Below are positions 31,974 to 42,567 of a stretch of DNA of 64,000 bases, one piece after another. The stretch covers positions 142,108-206,107 of the forward strand of contig JBAKBP010001617.1 of the NCBI GenBank assembly GCA_037953745.1, read 5' to 3'. This DNA comes from Lithodes maja. Its lineage: Eukaryota > Arthropoda > Malacostraca > Decapoda > Lithodidae. The first letter of the stretch is position 1; each line of letters starts with the position of its first letter. Both the position numbers and the translations under genes were made by a program. A model generated the notes under the pieces. The model had not been told where the DNA came from, did not search any database, and saw nothing but the letters and a program-made list of their open reading frames with translations.

Positions 31974-32343
31974 TTAAGGGGGTGACCTGTTTTTGTTCTG
32001 TCCTTTTCTATCTTTCACTGGCTTGTATCCATTTGGCCCCATTCTGCCTACTGTGTTAAGACGTTTATCCCCATCCAGGTGTCAATTGTTTACTGGTGAG
32101 CGGTAGCGAACCAGCATATTTTTTATTTTTGTTTGACAGCAGGCTAAATTTGTACATTTTTTGATAGAAAAATTTCAGGATTTCTTCATATAATGCTGGC
32201 TCGCTCTCGCTCGCCAGGAAGAAATCGACACCTAAATGGGGATAAACGTCTTAAAATAGTTGGCTGAATGGGGCCAAATGGATAAAAAGCCAGAGAAAGA
32301 GAGAAAAGGACAGAAATAACAAAAAGCAGGTCACCCCCATTAA
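31974..32343. mobile_element. 370-bp TTAA-flanked MITE
   Basis: TTAA at both ends (31974-31977, 32340-32343). The inverted ends start GGGGGTGACCTG and close CAGGTCACCCCCA, and pairing extends more than 100 bases inward (for example CATTTGGCCCCATT against AATGGGGCCAAATG, and GTTAAGACGTTTATCCCCAT against ATGGGGATAAACGTCTTAA). The centre has GGCTCGCTCTCGCTCGCCAG. No coding capacity. It is the most complete member of the family also seen at 22640, 31440 and 55260. Confidence 0.85.
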
Positions 32344-32757
32344 AGGGTATATCAAGGATTTATGAATAGTATATAAGAGGGTACCGGTATGTAAAGGGTA
32401 TGTAAATGGTACCGGTTCAGTTCAGTTGATCTGCAGGAAGCTATAGGCCTTTACAACGGCGCCTCCCTTTTTTCTTTCTTTAGTAAAGGGTATATAAAGG
32501 GCACCGGTTTGTAAAGGGTACCGGTGTATAAAGGGTATGTAAAGGGTACCGGTATATAAAGGGTACCGGTATATAAAGAATACCGATATGTAATGGGTAT
32601 GTAGAGGGTACTGGTATATAAAGGGTACCAGTATGTAAAGGGTACCGGTATGTAAAGGGGACCGGTATGTAAAGGGGACCGGTATATAAAGGGTACCGTT
32701 ATATAAAGGGTATCGGTATATAAAGGGCACCGGTATGTAAAGGGTACCGGTATATAA
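32344..32757. repeat. 17-bp TAAAGGGTACCGGTATA minisatellite
   Basis: Degenerate tandem copies of TAAAGGGTACCGGTATA, with variants (GTATGT, TACCAG, GGGGACC). A unique piece at about 32412-32480 interrupts it. Overlapping minus frames (102 and 139 codons, tyrosine- and proline-rich) are repeat artefacts. Confidence 0.85.
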
Positions 32758-33468
32758 ATGTCGCCACCTGTCCTAGCTACCTTCAGTTTACCTTGGGACG
32801 TGACACTATTCGGGTTAGTCCCTGCAAGGCTCGTGTCGTTTGATGTAACCACGGATGAAAAAATAATCATGTATTATAGACTTCTCCTTAACAAAAGAAT
32901 AGAGGTAAAATGCAATAAAAACTATGTTTCTTAAGGCGTCCTCCACAAGTGAGAAATGCGAAACAATATAAGGTGAAGCGTTGAAAACAGATGGTTAGTA
33001 AATGCTTAATTAAGACATAATTCCAGAAAAAGGAGTTTCAGTTAATACAATAGTTCTGGAAAGCAGTATTTCTCAAATGTGGAGCCCCCTAAATCTTCAT
33101 GAACAAAATATCACTCAGTTGTATATCTTCGTTCAATATAGGGTTAGGGGAGCAATTAAGTAGGGTTCTACACTACAAGTGTTAAGGATTAAATGAGGAA
33201 AGAAGCGGAGAGGTGGCACACATGAAACAAGTTCAACTTTATATTTACCGCACTGTAAAAACATCTATAAAATCATGCATTGTATGCAACATCTATTGGT
33301 AGATGTACAGGAAATATTAAATTATATTAATTGTGTATTTTTATGCTGAAATATATTTAATCGTCCCATTGCCACCTAATTAATATGCAGTGTACTGTTC
33401 ACAAAGGTGAGCAATACTCATATATTCATGCATAGTCCCTTCAAATGATATGGGTGGTTTATTATCTC
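32758..33468. other. Unannotated spacer
   Basis: AT-rich DNA with no supported gene or repeat. Confidence 0.4.
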
Positions 33469-33474
33469 AAAACT

Positions 33475-33564
<90 letters not shown>

Positions 33565-33636
33565 AATCAAGCACACTGTTGGGAAGATAATCAAACACAG
33601 GTGTACACATTATTGTTTTGTTGACCCATAATAATA

Positions 33637-33722
<86 letters not shown>

Positions 33723-33795
33723 AATCAAGCACACTGTTGGGAAGATAATCAAACACAGGTGTACACATTATTGTTTTGTTGACCCATAATAATAA
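33469..33795. repeat. Tandem duplication of (TC)n plus an 80-bp flank
   Basis: A (TC)n run (33473-33558) plus the segment starting TGTGTAAATCAAGCACACTG and ending GACCCATAATAATAA is followed by a second (TC)n run (33641-33717) and a copy of the same segment with hardly any change. Confidence 0.9.
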
Positions 33796-33804
33796 GGTTG
33801 GCAT

Positions 33805-33880
33805 TTAACCCTTTCAGTAAGATGAGAACCTTTTCGGTATATTCAGGATAACATTACCATCTCAAAACTTATGGGGTTAA
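33805..33880. mobile_element. Short TTAA-flanked remnant
   Basis: TTAA at 33805-33808 and 33877-33880, left end CCCTTTCAGTAAGATG, right end TATGGGG. It resembles the ends of the short MITE family, with most of the interior missing. Confidence 0.45.
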
Positions 33881-33974
33881 AGAAGGTATCAGAGAGGTCA
33901 TTCAAGTTTCAGTAATAATATACTTTCATAAAGATATATTGGTTGTTGCCTATATCAACTATTAGTTTATTTTG

Positions 33975-34262
33975 TTTCTATGTATATGAAGAAGACAAAA
34001 GGCAAAACTGCCTGAAACGAGTGCCTCCCCCAAAGTTGAAAGAGTGCGGAAGCCAAATTTAAGCATTTTTTATAGGTGTACATAATAACATTAGTGGAAG
34101 GAAGAGTGGTGTGCCTGTTAAGTGTAGTGAAATGGATAGGAGGAGGAGGTGTTTGTGAGAGCTAGAGGGAGGGATTACTCTAGTGTAACTGAGACATAAA
34201 CAGAAACAGTGAGGGAAGCCAGACAAATGAAACAGGAGTTCCAGCAACTCTTTATCACATGC
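33975..34262 (-). mobile_element. Short retroposon with a LINE-derived 3' end, copy 1
   Basis: On the minus strand the last about 75 bases (34055 down to 33975: CTTTCAACTTTGGGGGAGGC, then CAGTTTTGCCTTTTGTC) match the 3' untranslated end of the LINE at 55552-57022. The upstream 200 bases do not match that LINE but match 40050-40257. A body with its own head and a LINE tail is the layout of a SINE paired with its LINE. Confidence 0.65.
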
Positions 34263-34387
34263 CTATGTGGCCTCCCCTGGGTATTGCCCTGCTTGATTGG
34301 TGTCAACAATCTCCCCAATAAAGAAATGGAAATAACAAGACATTATACCCAACGAGTTTCGATATCCTCAATTACACCTTTGATCTT

Positions 34388-34586
34388 TTAACACATCAGA
34401 CAATTTTATTCAGCGTAATTAAAGCATCTCATCTTGGGAAAAACGCCCACCCAATAAAAGACTACAGACTGGTTCAATTAATCCTTTTAGCTACCGGTAC
34501 CATATATCCTTCCTAAGCTTCATAAAATCGTCTAAATGTACCTGAAATAAAATATGGAAAGACGTCAGCGGTACGCAAAGGGTTAA
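34388..34586. mobile_element. 199-bp TTAA-flanked MITE
   Basis: TTAA at 34388-34391 and 34583-34586. The right part CCTTCCTAAGCTTCATAAAA followed by TCGTC and the end CGGTACGCAAAGGG match the right half of 23095-23307. The left half is less regular. Confidence 0.55.
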
Positions 34587-34774
34587 ATATATTCTGTCGT
34601 TGATATGCCAGTACCTCATCAGAAGTTTATCTGTGTCAGCCATCATTGCAAATCCTTTATAGTTTTTGAGCTGCAATAAAGTGTTTTTGTATTTCCTTAG
34701 GGTTCAACATGGTCTAAAGCCGGTGTTCGTGACATACTGAAGACAATCGTACAGTCGCCTACACAAATAGTTGA

Positions 34775-35450
34775 GACGTGATTTTCCGGTCCCGTCGCAA
34801 GACCACCGTCTCAACCGAGCCGTCGCAAGATCATCACAAGACGGGAAAAACAACACAGGCTTGCTCCAAGCCAGCGCACCATTTTACAAATAATCAAATA
34901 TATAGGCTAGGCTATCCAACTTCTATTTCATTCAACGCCAATTTAATTATCATAAGGATTATATAAATTCAATTCTATTGTGAAAACACAATCGGTAAAT
35001 AGCATAGGCCTAGTCACAGCTGGGGTTTGTTGTTGTTTCGTGGGCAAAATCAAATCAAGCGTACTGTCCGACATTAATGTATTGTCAACAATTGGATATT
35101 CGTTACTGTGGGCTCTTATTACTCTAATTCCTAATAATAGGCAAGTAAATTATACGATCATGGTTGGATAAACAAATATACCGACATAATATTATTTTTA
35201 TTAATCTCACCACCACACCCCCAATGAAATTAATTAAAGTATATATGAATTATATATGAATTAGAATGAAGAAACTAAGTTGAGCTAGATGTTTCAGCTT
35301 GCCGTCAACCCAGCTTCGGAGCTCTCTTGCCGTCGCAAGAGAATATTGGTGTCTCGCTTGCTAAAGGTGGGCTTGCGACGGGACCGGAAAAACAGTTTTC
35401 GGGGTAGATCTTGCTACGATGGTCTTGAGACGGGACCGGAAAAACACGTC
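34775..35450. mobile_element. 676-bp inverted-repeat DNA element
   Basis: Ends pair as GACGTGATTTTCCGGTCCCG at 34775 and CGGGACCGGAAAAACACGTC ending at 35450. Parts of the terminal motif occur again inside (GACGGGACCGGAAAAAC at 35377-35393, and GACGGGAAAAAC near 34849). The core has no transposase frame. The superfamily is unknown, because I see no clear target duplication. Confidence 0.7.
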
Positions 35451-35773
35451 TTCCTATATGACAAAGTAGAGCAAGTGAACACTGATTGAGGGAAAATTAC
35501 TTACTCGGATTATTCAGCAAAAGGGAATGTTTAAAAATATTCAATCAACGTGTCAGAATTGATCAGTAAAATTGTACCACTTTTCACTGTATACTGTATG
35601 TGTAGAGCAAATTGTTCAATACCAAGCTAAGGTGACAATTACCAAACACCATATCGGTGACCATAAAAGGCAATCTATTGTTACAGAAAGACAAAACAGA
35701 TAGAAAAAGAAAAACAAACATATTCAACGAACGTGTTTCTTAGATCTGAACCCTTTGTGATATTGTATCCAAA

Positions 35774-36060
35774 ATGGTGGAGCATAGACAGACCAGGAAG
35801 AGCTACTGGATATTCATTACGTGTTCCTTGGCCATATGCTTCTACTTCAGCTTTAACCCTTCAAGAACGCTGTACGAACGGGTCACGCTTCAGCTGATTA
35901 ACCAAAACAACGACAACCAACTAGAAAACACTTCCAAATACATCAAACTACAAAAGATCTACAACTACAGCAACCCAAATACCTACAATGACACAAAGAA
36001 CCAAAGTATCTACAACCAAGTCTTCATTAATCCAACTCTGGTGACCAGTGCCATCTTTTT
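35774..36060 (+). CDS. Candidate first exon of a type II membrane protein
   Basis: The frame opens at AAAATGG, a good start context, and reads a short basic N-terminus (MVEHRQTRKS), one hydrophobic segment (residues 10-27, YWIFITCSLAICFYFSF) and a polar, asparagine-rich stretch with four N-glycosylation sequons (NTS, NYS, NDT, NQS). This is the layout of a Golgi type II enzyme: cytoplasmic tail, signal anchor, luminal stem. No catalytic domain follows. After residue 95 the frame runs into a T-run that is the tail of a minus-strand retroposon (36058-36325). I do not recognise the protein. It could be a real exon ending before the T-run, a dead fragment, or chance. Confidence 0.35.
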
Positions 36061-36325
36061 TTTTTTTTTTTTTTTTTTTTTCTATATTCCAACTACTCCC
36101 TCTCGGGCATAGGCTGAGAGCCTGTACATTCCACCGCTCAACACGGTGAAGCCCGTGAGGTCTTGTTCCAGTCTGGGGAGTGAGACATGCGAAGCATCCA
36201 TCATGGCTCGAAGCAGCTCCATCTCTGAAGCGGCTGGTTGCTTCGCTCAAGCGCTTCACCGTCTCATCCTCCAGACTCAGACCCTCACTCTCAGAACGCC
36301 ACCTATTGAGCAGTGAACTCACTAG
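36058..36325 (-). mobile_element. Retroposed sequence with poly-A tail
   Basis: On the minus strand about 240 bases, open for much of their length (containing CFACLTPQTGTRPHGLHRV), end in a run of 22 A. A 5'-truncated LINE or a processed pseudogene would look like this; I do not recognise the parent. Confidence 0.5.
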
Positions 36326-36399
36326 GCATTGTCCCCCTGTAACATATTTTGAATATGGGAATATTCATACAGTGTTATTTTAATCAGGGAACAATGAGG

Positions 36400-36558
36400 G
36401 TATTTTTTTGGCATTTCGGTGGGTTTTGTGGTAATGCACTGATACTAGGTACAGCACAAATTCAATCCCAATAATATCTTCCCAATGACATATCGGGATT
36501 TGAACCCGGGTCCATTGGATTACTAATCCAGTGGCATGACCACTCCACCACACCTCCC
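36400..36558 (-). mobile_element. tRNA-derived SINE
   Basis: The minus strand begins GGGAGGTGTGGTGGAGTGGT, has an anticodon-like arm TGGATTAGTAATCCA (loop TTAGTAA, anticodon AGT) and a B box in GGGTTCAAATCCCG. The acceptor ends do not pair and non-tRNA sequence follows to about 36400, so this is a SINE head and not a working tRNA gene. Confidence 0.7.
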
Positions 36559-36984
36559 CTACTCTACTACCTCTACTACCGGAGAGTAGAGGACAGATTT
36601 AAGGAGAGGGAGGCCCGCATGAGGAAGGTCTGTGTGGGTAACCCTAGAGATCTCTCTCCAGGAATCTCAATAACTTCCTTCTCTATGCTCCTTCCCACCA
36701 TCTTTTCGTCTGTGCCCCACCAAAGGTAAGGTATACCAGTATAGCATATTGTAATTAACGATACTTAAAAGAAAATATCTTTAAGATACAACTTACCTGT
36801 TCTTATAGGTAAACCAGATATTTAACTAACATGAGACACAGCCACATACAGTAGGTAATAACTCTGAGTAGAATAGTGGAGGAGGGAGAGAGAGACAGTG
36901 GAACGAAAGGCACTGATTGATTATATACGGTATATGTGGATGAACGAATGAAGAATTATGTGCTAGATTATAGGGTATATAGGG

Positions 36985-37002
36985 GTGTGGGTGGGGGGGG
37001 GG
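36985..37002. repeat. G-rich homopolymer run
   Basis: GTGGGTGGGGGGGGGGGGTG directly before the start of the degenerate LINE frame. Confidence 0.7.
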
Positions 37003-37003
37003 G

Positions 37004-37279
37004 GTGTCTTCCCATTATGTAGTAGTAGCTAAAATTAGGATACAGAAGTGGGTGAAGAGAGCTAGAGGGAGGTGGGAGGGAGGTGGAATAGTGAAGAGGA
37101 TGGAGAGGTTACAGGAGGAGATCAGGGAAAAGTTCAAGCAAGCAGTAGAAAGACAGCTAGGTAGGTTTGACTTGGAGGGTATGGAGGAAGTGGAAGAGTT
37201 GAGTAAATTGTGTAAGGAAGAGAGGTGTGCAGCATGTGAGGAGGTATGTGGAGTTGGGAGAAGATGGAGGGGAAAGTAG
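37004..37279 (+). pseudogene. LINE fragment upstream of RT
   Basis: 91 codons rich in K, R and E (ERLQEEIREKFKQAVERQLG), the charged linker region before RT in this LINE type. The reading continues in the next frame from 37246. Confidence 0.6.
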
Positions 37280-37719
37280 TGAAGGAAAGTAAGAGAAGAA
37301 TAGATGAGGAATTTGGAAGGAATCTAAGTGCAAAATGGAGGGAGTGTAAGAAACTGCTCTGGAAAGAGGTCAATAAAGTGAGGGAGGGTAGCAAGGGAAG
37401 TAGTAAGGGTGTGAAAGATAAGAATGGACGAGTGTTAGCCGAGAAGCAAGAGAGAGTTGAGAGATTGAGGGAGTACTTCAACGAATTGTTGAACGTAAGG
37501 AATGAAACGCCAGCAAACGTTGTTGGATGGGGTATGGGAGGGAGAAAAAGAGAAGTAGTGGAGGAGGAGGTGGGGATCAGGAGGTTAGAAGTGTGTGAAG
37601 ACATGAACAGAGTGAAGATGGGGAAATCATCAGGAATAGATGGAGTGTGTGGGGAAATGCTGAGGTATGGTGGTGAGATAGTGATCGAATGGGTATGGAA
37701 AATGTGTAAACTAGCATGA
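37246..37719 (+). pseudogene. LINE RT, N-terminal part
   Basis: 157 codons from the charged linker into RT (KMGKSSGIDGVCGEMLRYGG), ending at a stop (TGA) after WKMCKLA. Homology continues in the same region through 38036 with further stops and shifts (for example GDWKTG-like and HRGI positions). Confidence 0.75.
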
Positions 37720-38036
37720 GAGAAGGGAAGAGCGCCTGATGACTGGAAGACAGGCATAATGGTCCCCCTGTATACGGGTAAAGGGGTAAGAGGAGTGTGT
37801 GATAATCACCGGGGGATATGTCTATTATGCGTAGTAGGGAAGATGTACAGTGGGGTAGTGATCGAGAGAGAGAGCGAGAACAGAGAAATGGATAGGTGAA
37901 AAGCACAGCGGCTTTAGGAAGGGAAGAGGATGTGTAGACCAGATTTTTGCCTTGCAATGTGTTGTGGAGAAATATCTGGAGAAGGGACAGAAGTTTTATG
38001 CGGCCTCTATGGACTTGGAGAAGGCCTATGACAGAG
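37720..38036 (+). pseudogene. LINE RT, broken middle part
   Basis: Holds the remains of the RT fingers and the motif A region DLEKAYDRV at 38011-38036, with several stops. It ends at the TTAA of the insertion. Confidence 0.65.
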
Positions 38037-38481
38037 TTAACCCGTCCAGCCCCAGCGACGCGTCTGACGCGTCGGCGATGTATGTAACGCACAGCCCCAG
38101 AGACGCGCCTGACGCGTCACCCTAATTGCGCCGACCGTAACCTCAGGTGTAGCCACTCAAGAGGGCTCAGATTTGTATGGGAACTGTATACGTATCCCAC
38201 GCAACCGTGCCGATGGTTGAAAACTCTCAAAGTCCACGTGCGTGCGCGCGAGCGCGCAATAACCTGTTTTTTTGGGATAATTGCCTTCAATTTTTTACTC
38301 TTATAAAATCCGTTTTCGGGGGCTCTGTAGGACCATTTTTTAAGCTTTTTGAGCGGTTTTCGTGGTTTTTCCTTCATTCCTAACCCATTCGCTATTGTTT
38401 CTGGAATAAAACCATTTTTTGAAAACCGGCCGGGTTCTGGTGCGCAAACATTACAAAACTAGCCGGGGCTCCACGGGTTAA
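38037..38481. mobile_element. 445-bp TTAA-flanked element inside the LINE RT
   Basis: TTAA at 38037-38040 and 38478-38481. The left end CCCGTCCAGCCCC and right end GGGGCTCCACGGG form an imperfect inverted repeat. The RT frame resumes without loss directly after the second TTAA. The left part has two copies of GACGCGTCTGACGCGTC-like sequence and is unusually CpG-rich, with a GCGCGCGAGCGCGC run at about 38245. No transposase. Confidence 0.9.
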
Positions 38482-39297
38482 TAGAAAAGGTCTGTGGAAA
38501 GTACTGAGAATATACGGAGTAGATGGCAAGTTGCTGAAAGCAGTCAAGACCATGTATGAGGGTGCAACGGTGTCAGTACGTGTGGAGAATGAACAGAGCG
38601 GGATCTTTGATCTGAATGTTGGGTTAAAGCAAGGGTGAGGTCATGTCCCGATGGTTGTTTAATATATATATATATATGGATGGAGTCATTAAAGAAATAC
38701 AAGGAAGAGCAGTGGATGTTGGTATACCGCTGATAAGGGAAGGAAACGAGTGGAAGTTGCTTGTACTGCTGTTTGCCGATGATACAGTTTTGATTAGCGA
38801 TAGTGAAAGGGAGTTGCAGGGACTGGTAAATATGTTGGGAATAGTGTGTGAAAAACGGAATCTGAAGGTAAATGCGGGGAACAGTAATGCTATGGTCTTT
38901 GAAAGGGGTGCAGCCACAGAGTGTGAAGTGAGACGTCAAGCTATGGAGAATGTCAGCTCATTTAAGTATTTGGGCAGTGTGTTGAGTAAATATGGGAGTA
39001 TGGATGAAGAAATGCGGGAGAGGGTGCAACAGGGGAAGAGGGTTGGAGGAAGTTGGAATGCTGAAAGCAGTAACAAGAAATAGGGTGGTCAGCATGGAAG
39101 TAAAGAAGTCCTTTCATGACAGTGTGGTAATCCCGACATTGACTTATGGGAGCGAAGCATGGACGTTGTTGGAGAAACACAAACCAAGAGTGAGAGGGGT
39201 GGAAAAGAGTTACTTGAGAAGTGTGTGCGGAGTTACATGGAGGGATAGACAGACGAATGAGGAAGTACGAGAGCGGTGTGGTGTGGATGTAGAATGA
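38482..39297 (+). pseudogene. LINE RT, C-terminal part
   Basis: Carries RT motifs GLKQG, the catalytic LFADDTVLI with both aspartates, and the C-terminal thumb-like region with LTYGSEAWTLLEKH. Frames 38643-39083 and 38992-39297 split it by one shift, and there is a stop at 38638. A short (AT)n tract in the frame (about 38660) has altered the LFNI-MDG segment. Confidence 0.78.
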
Positions 39298-39300
39298 CTA

Positions 39301-39960
39301 AGAGAGTGTACGAGAGTGAGGTGGAAGGATAGAGAAGGAGAGGTAGAAGGATGATGCTTAGAAGTATATGCGTGAAAGCGGTGCTGGATGGGAGGAGGGG
39401 CGTCAACTGACTGAGGACACAGGTGCATGGGGGTGCTTCGTTCGTGGCTACCCCTCCAGGGTCCCGGTGTCCGGCAATAGATAGATAAATATATAGAAGA
39501 GTTAGAGGAGCAACTGAAAACAGATGATGGTAAGAGGATGGATATCTCATTAGTTTACATATGAGGAGTAATATCAGAGATAATAGCAGAACTTAACTGA
39601 AAAGAAAGGTACATCCGAATAATGCAACTGGGCGAGGACTTGAAATAGAGGCAGTATAAGCTGAGTATCTCAAAACAGGCGGAGAAAATTAAACAAGCTG
39701 TGCATACAAGTTTTAAAACGAGCCAGAGAAAGGGGCGAGGGAACGCGAAAGTGGTCCCGGAATATAAGAATTGAAACTTTACAGGTTTCTGTTCGGGCTT
39801 TGTCTCGAATCGGCCACCCCCAGCAATGGGGTGTGCGCCTGAGTATATACATACATACATATATACAGTACAAGAATGATGGGCAAGAATCGGAGTACCG
39901 TACTGGAAAAAATATATGCATTGTGTGGTAGTTTAAAAGGCTACGAACTACAGGGTTTGT
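39301..39960. other. LINE 3' end and spacer
   Basis: 39301-39490 is the presumed LINE 3' untranslated end with a GATA-like tail. No gene is seen beyond it apart from the repeat at 39715-39830. Confidence 0.45.
39715..39830. repeat. Interspersed repeat, copy 1
   Basis: Matches 54738-54848: GGGCGAGGGAACGCGAAA, then TTTCTGTTCGGGCTTTGTCT and TCGGCCAC, in the same orientation. No tail or internal promoter seen. Confidence 0.65.
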
Positions 39961-40257
39961 CTTCCTATGTGCATGAAGGAGACAAAAGGCAAAGCTGCCT
40001 GTAACAAGCGCCCCCCCCCCCCCCCCCCCCCCAGGTTGAAAGAGTGCTAGAGGACCAATATCAAGGTGCGTTAGAGGTAATTTCGGTGTCTTGGAAAGAT
40101 GTGTGGTGCGCTTGTTACGTATAGTGAAATTAATAGGAAGAGGTGTTTGTGGGAGTTAGCTGGATTACTCTCTGTGTAGGTGAGGCACAAATAGAAACAG
40201 TGGGGGAAGCCAGGCAAATGAAACAGGAGTTCCAGCTACTCCTTATCATATGCTTGT
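39961..40257 (-). mobile_element. Short retroposon with a LINE-derived 3' end, copy 2
   Basis: Same structure and orientation as 33975-34262. A C-run (40009-40032) has expanded where copy 1 has CCTCCCCC. The 3' 75 bases again match the end of the LINE at 55552-57022. Confidence 0.65.
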
Positions 40258-40523
40258 ATATGCGTGTATTGAGCATTTCTGGCAAGGTTTATGGCAAAGG
40301 AGTACAAAGGAGTACAAAGGAGTACAAAGGAAATCAAGCAACAACAGATCTAGTGACCCTTCTAGGCTGCTTGTCCTCCAAAACACTGAGGATCAAGTGT
40401 CCAAACAGTGGTTTAGAGTGGGTAAGGGAACATTGGAAAGGGAACTACTGCCCTGCCACTAACGTGGCAGGACTAGGAAGTTAGTAGGGGACATATGGGT
40501 TAGTAACTGAGGGGAGGATAAAG

Positions 40524-42567
40524 TTATTCATTTACAAACGCAGTCAGTCGCGGGTTTGATGCGAGATATTTGTCTAGGCGGAATTTAAATGAATCAACGG
40601 TGCTGCAGTCTATAACGTTTCGGGGAAGCCCATTCCACAAGTTGACAACTCGATTGAAGAAGAAATTCTTAGATTCGTGCGAGTTAAAAGATTTACCAAT
40701 AATTTTGCAACCGTTTCCCCGTGTGTAATTAGATTGGTCGATAGTGAAGTACTTACTACAGTTCATATTGTCGATGCCTTTGATGATTTTGAACACTTGA
40801 ATTAAGTCGCCTCTTAATCTGCGCTGGGTTAAAAGGAAATAGATTTAATTCTCTAAGACGCTCTTCGTATGGTTTGTTCTTTAGGCTAGGTATCATTTTG
40901 GGAACTCTACGTTGAACTCGTTCTAGCTTGTTTATATCTTTTTGGTAATAAGGGCACCAGGATTGAACGCAGTATTCCAGAAGAGGGCGGACTAAGGAAT
41001 TGTAAAGGGTTAGGATAACTTCTTTGGATTTATGCTCAAATGACCTGCCTATAAAGCCAATTATTTTGTTTGCCTTCTTAACAACTTCTGAACATTGTTG
41101 ACTCGGTTTTAGGTTACTCGATATTGTTACTCCCAGATCAGTTTCTCTGTTTACATTCTTAAGCTGTGTGCCATTCATCGAATAGTTTGCTTTCTCATTT
41201 AGGTATCCGACATGTAGTACTTTACATTTATCCGCATTGAAACTCATTTGCCAAATTTGGGCCCAACATGACAATTTATCTAGATTGTGTTGCATATCGT
41301 CAACTTGTTCTTTTGAGAGTACGCTATTTGCAATTTTTGTATCGTCAGCAAATTTTGAGATGTGCAGGTGAGACCCTCATCTATGTCGTTGATGTAAATT
41401 AGAAAGAGAATTGGTCCTAGTACCGATCCCTGGGGTACCCCGCTACTTACATTGGTCCATTTAGATGCCTTACCGTTTATGACTACTCTTTGCTTTCTGT
41501 TGTTGAGCCAATTTTCTATCCATTTCAACACACCGTCTTGTATTCCATGCGCTTTTAGTTTTAGCAGTAAACGTTTGTGGGGAACTTTGTCAAAGGCCTT
41601 TTGAAAATCAAGGTATATAATATCTACAGCTTTACTCTCATCGTAGAGGTTGAGGATATCGTGGAAGAAGTCTAAGAGGTTTGTTAAACAGGAACGTTTT
41701 TTACGAAAGCCGTGTTGAGTATCTTTAAGTATGTTATTTTCCTCTAAGTGATTTACGAGTCTGTCTCGTATGACCGTTTCTAGCATTTTACATACAACTG
41801 AGGTTAAGCTAATTGGACGATAGTTACTGGGTAGGGATTTGCTGCCTTTTTTGAATATCGGTGTTACGTTGGCTAGCTTCCACTGATCAGGCATAGTTCC
41901 AGACTGCAAGGATTTATTGAATAGTAATGTCAGTGGTTTGGAGAGCTCATTCTTAGCTTCCTTTAGAACTCTAGGCGAGATTGTATCAGGTCCTGGCGTT
42001 TTATTTACTTTGATTTATCTAAACAATTCAATACTTCTCTCTCTGTAACGGTGATATTGCTTAGAACATCTGAATTATCAATCTGAATCGGCGATGGTGT
42101 AGGGATATCACTGAGGTCTTCGGTTGTAAAAACTGATGCAAAGAAGGTATTGAGGGCATTACTCCATTTGTACTTCGTCTTTGGTGTATTCTCCTCTTTC
42201 ATCGACTAACGGTCCAACAGTTGAAGTAACTACTTTTTTCTTTTTGATATAACTATAGAATTCTTTCGGGTTTGTTTTACTTTGATTCGCAATATGTAAC
42301 TCTAAGGTCTTTTTACTTTGCTTAATTAACTTTTTGGCTTTGCGTCGTAGCTCTACAAATTTCACCCGTTCTTCGTCATTTTGTGAGGATTTTAATCTAT
42401 CATTAGCAAATTTTTTAGCAAGCAGGCAGTTTGAAATATCTTTATTCCACCATTTGGGCTTATATTATGGCCTGGACGCCGTATTTTCGATGGTATGCAG
42501 TCTTGCACTGCTTTTAGGTAAGTGGTTTCGAATAACTTCCAAGATGTATTTATGTCGTTATTGTTAA
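40524..42567 (-). pseudogene. CR1-like reverse transcriptase, copy A
   Basis: Split among frames 42365-42159, 42202-42005, 41909-41280, 41295-40756 and 40796-40524. Motifs: NYRPISLTS, YLDFQKAFDKVPH (motif A), SGVPQGSVLGPILF and, in a shifted phase, the SKFADDTK motif. The same protein is uninterrupted in copy C. Confidence 0.88.

Larger units (their letters stand above)
37004..39300 (+). mobile_element. Degenerate LINE, interrupted by a TTAA element
   Basis: Non-LTR reverse transcriptase homology runs in plus orientation across 37004-38036 and 38482-39297, split by a 445-bp insertion. Before the insertion are the RT motifs MGKSSGIDGVCGEMLRYGG and DLEKAYDRV; after it come NVGLKQG, LLFADDTVLI and FKYLGSVLS. 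Endonuclease is not seen, so the copy is 5'-truncated. The clade is uncertain. The 3' end after 39300 carries GTGGCTACCCCTCCAGGGTC and a short GATA-like tail. Confidence 0.8.

Noticed and set aside
33610..33804. Arginine-glutamate repeat protein, and similar frames in other GA/CT tracts
   Set aside because: Pure microsatellite translation (also at 60209, 62733, 63342-63661).
36481..36558. Functional tRNA-Thr (AGT) gene on minus
   Set aside because: The acceptor stem does not pair and extra repeat-like sequence follows; it fits a SINE head.
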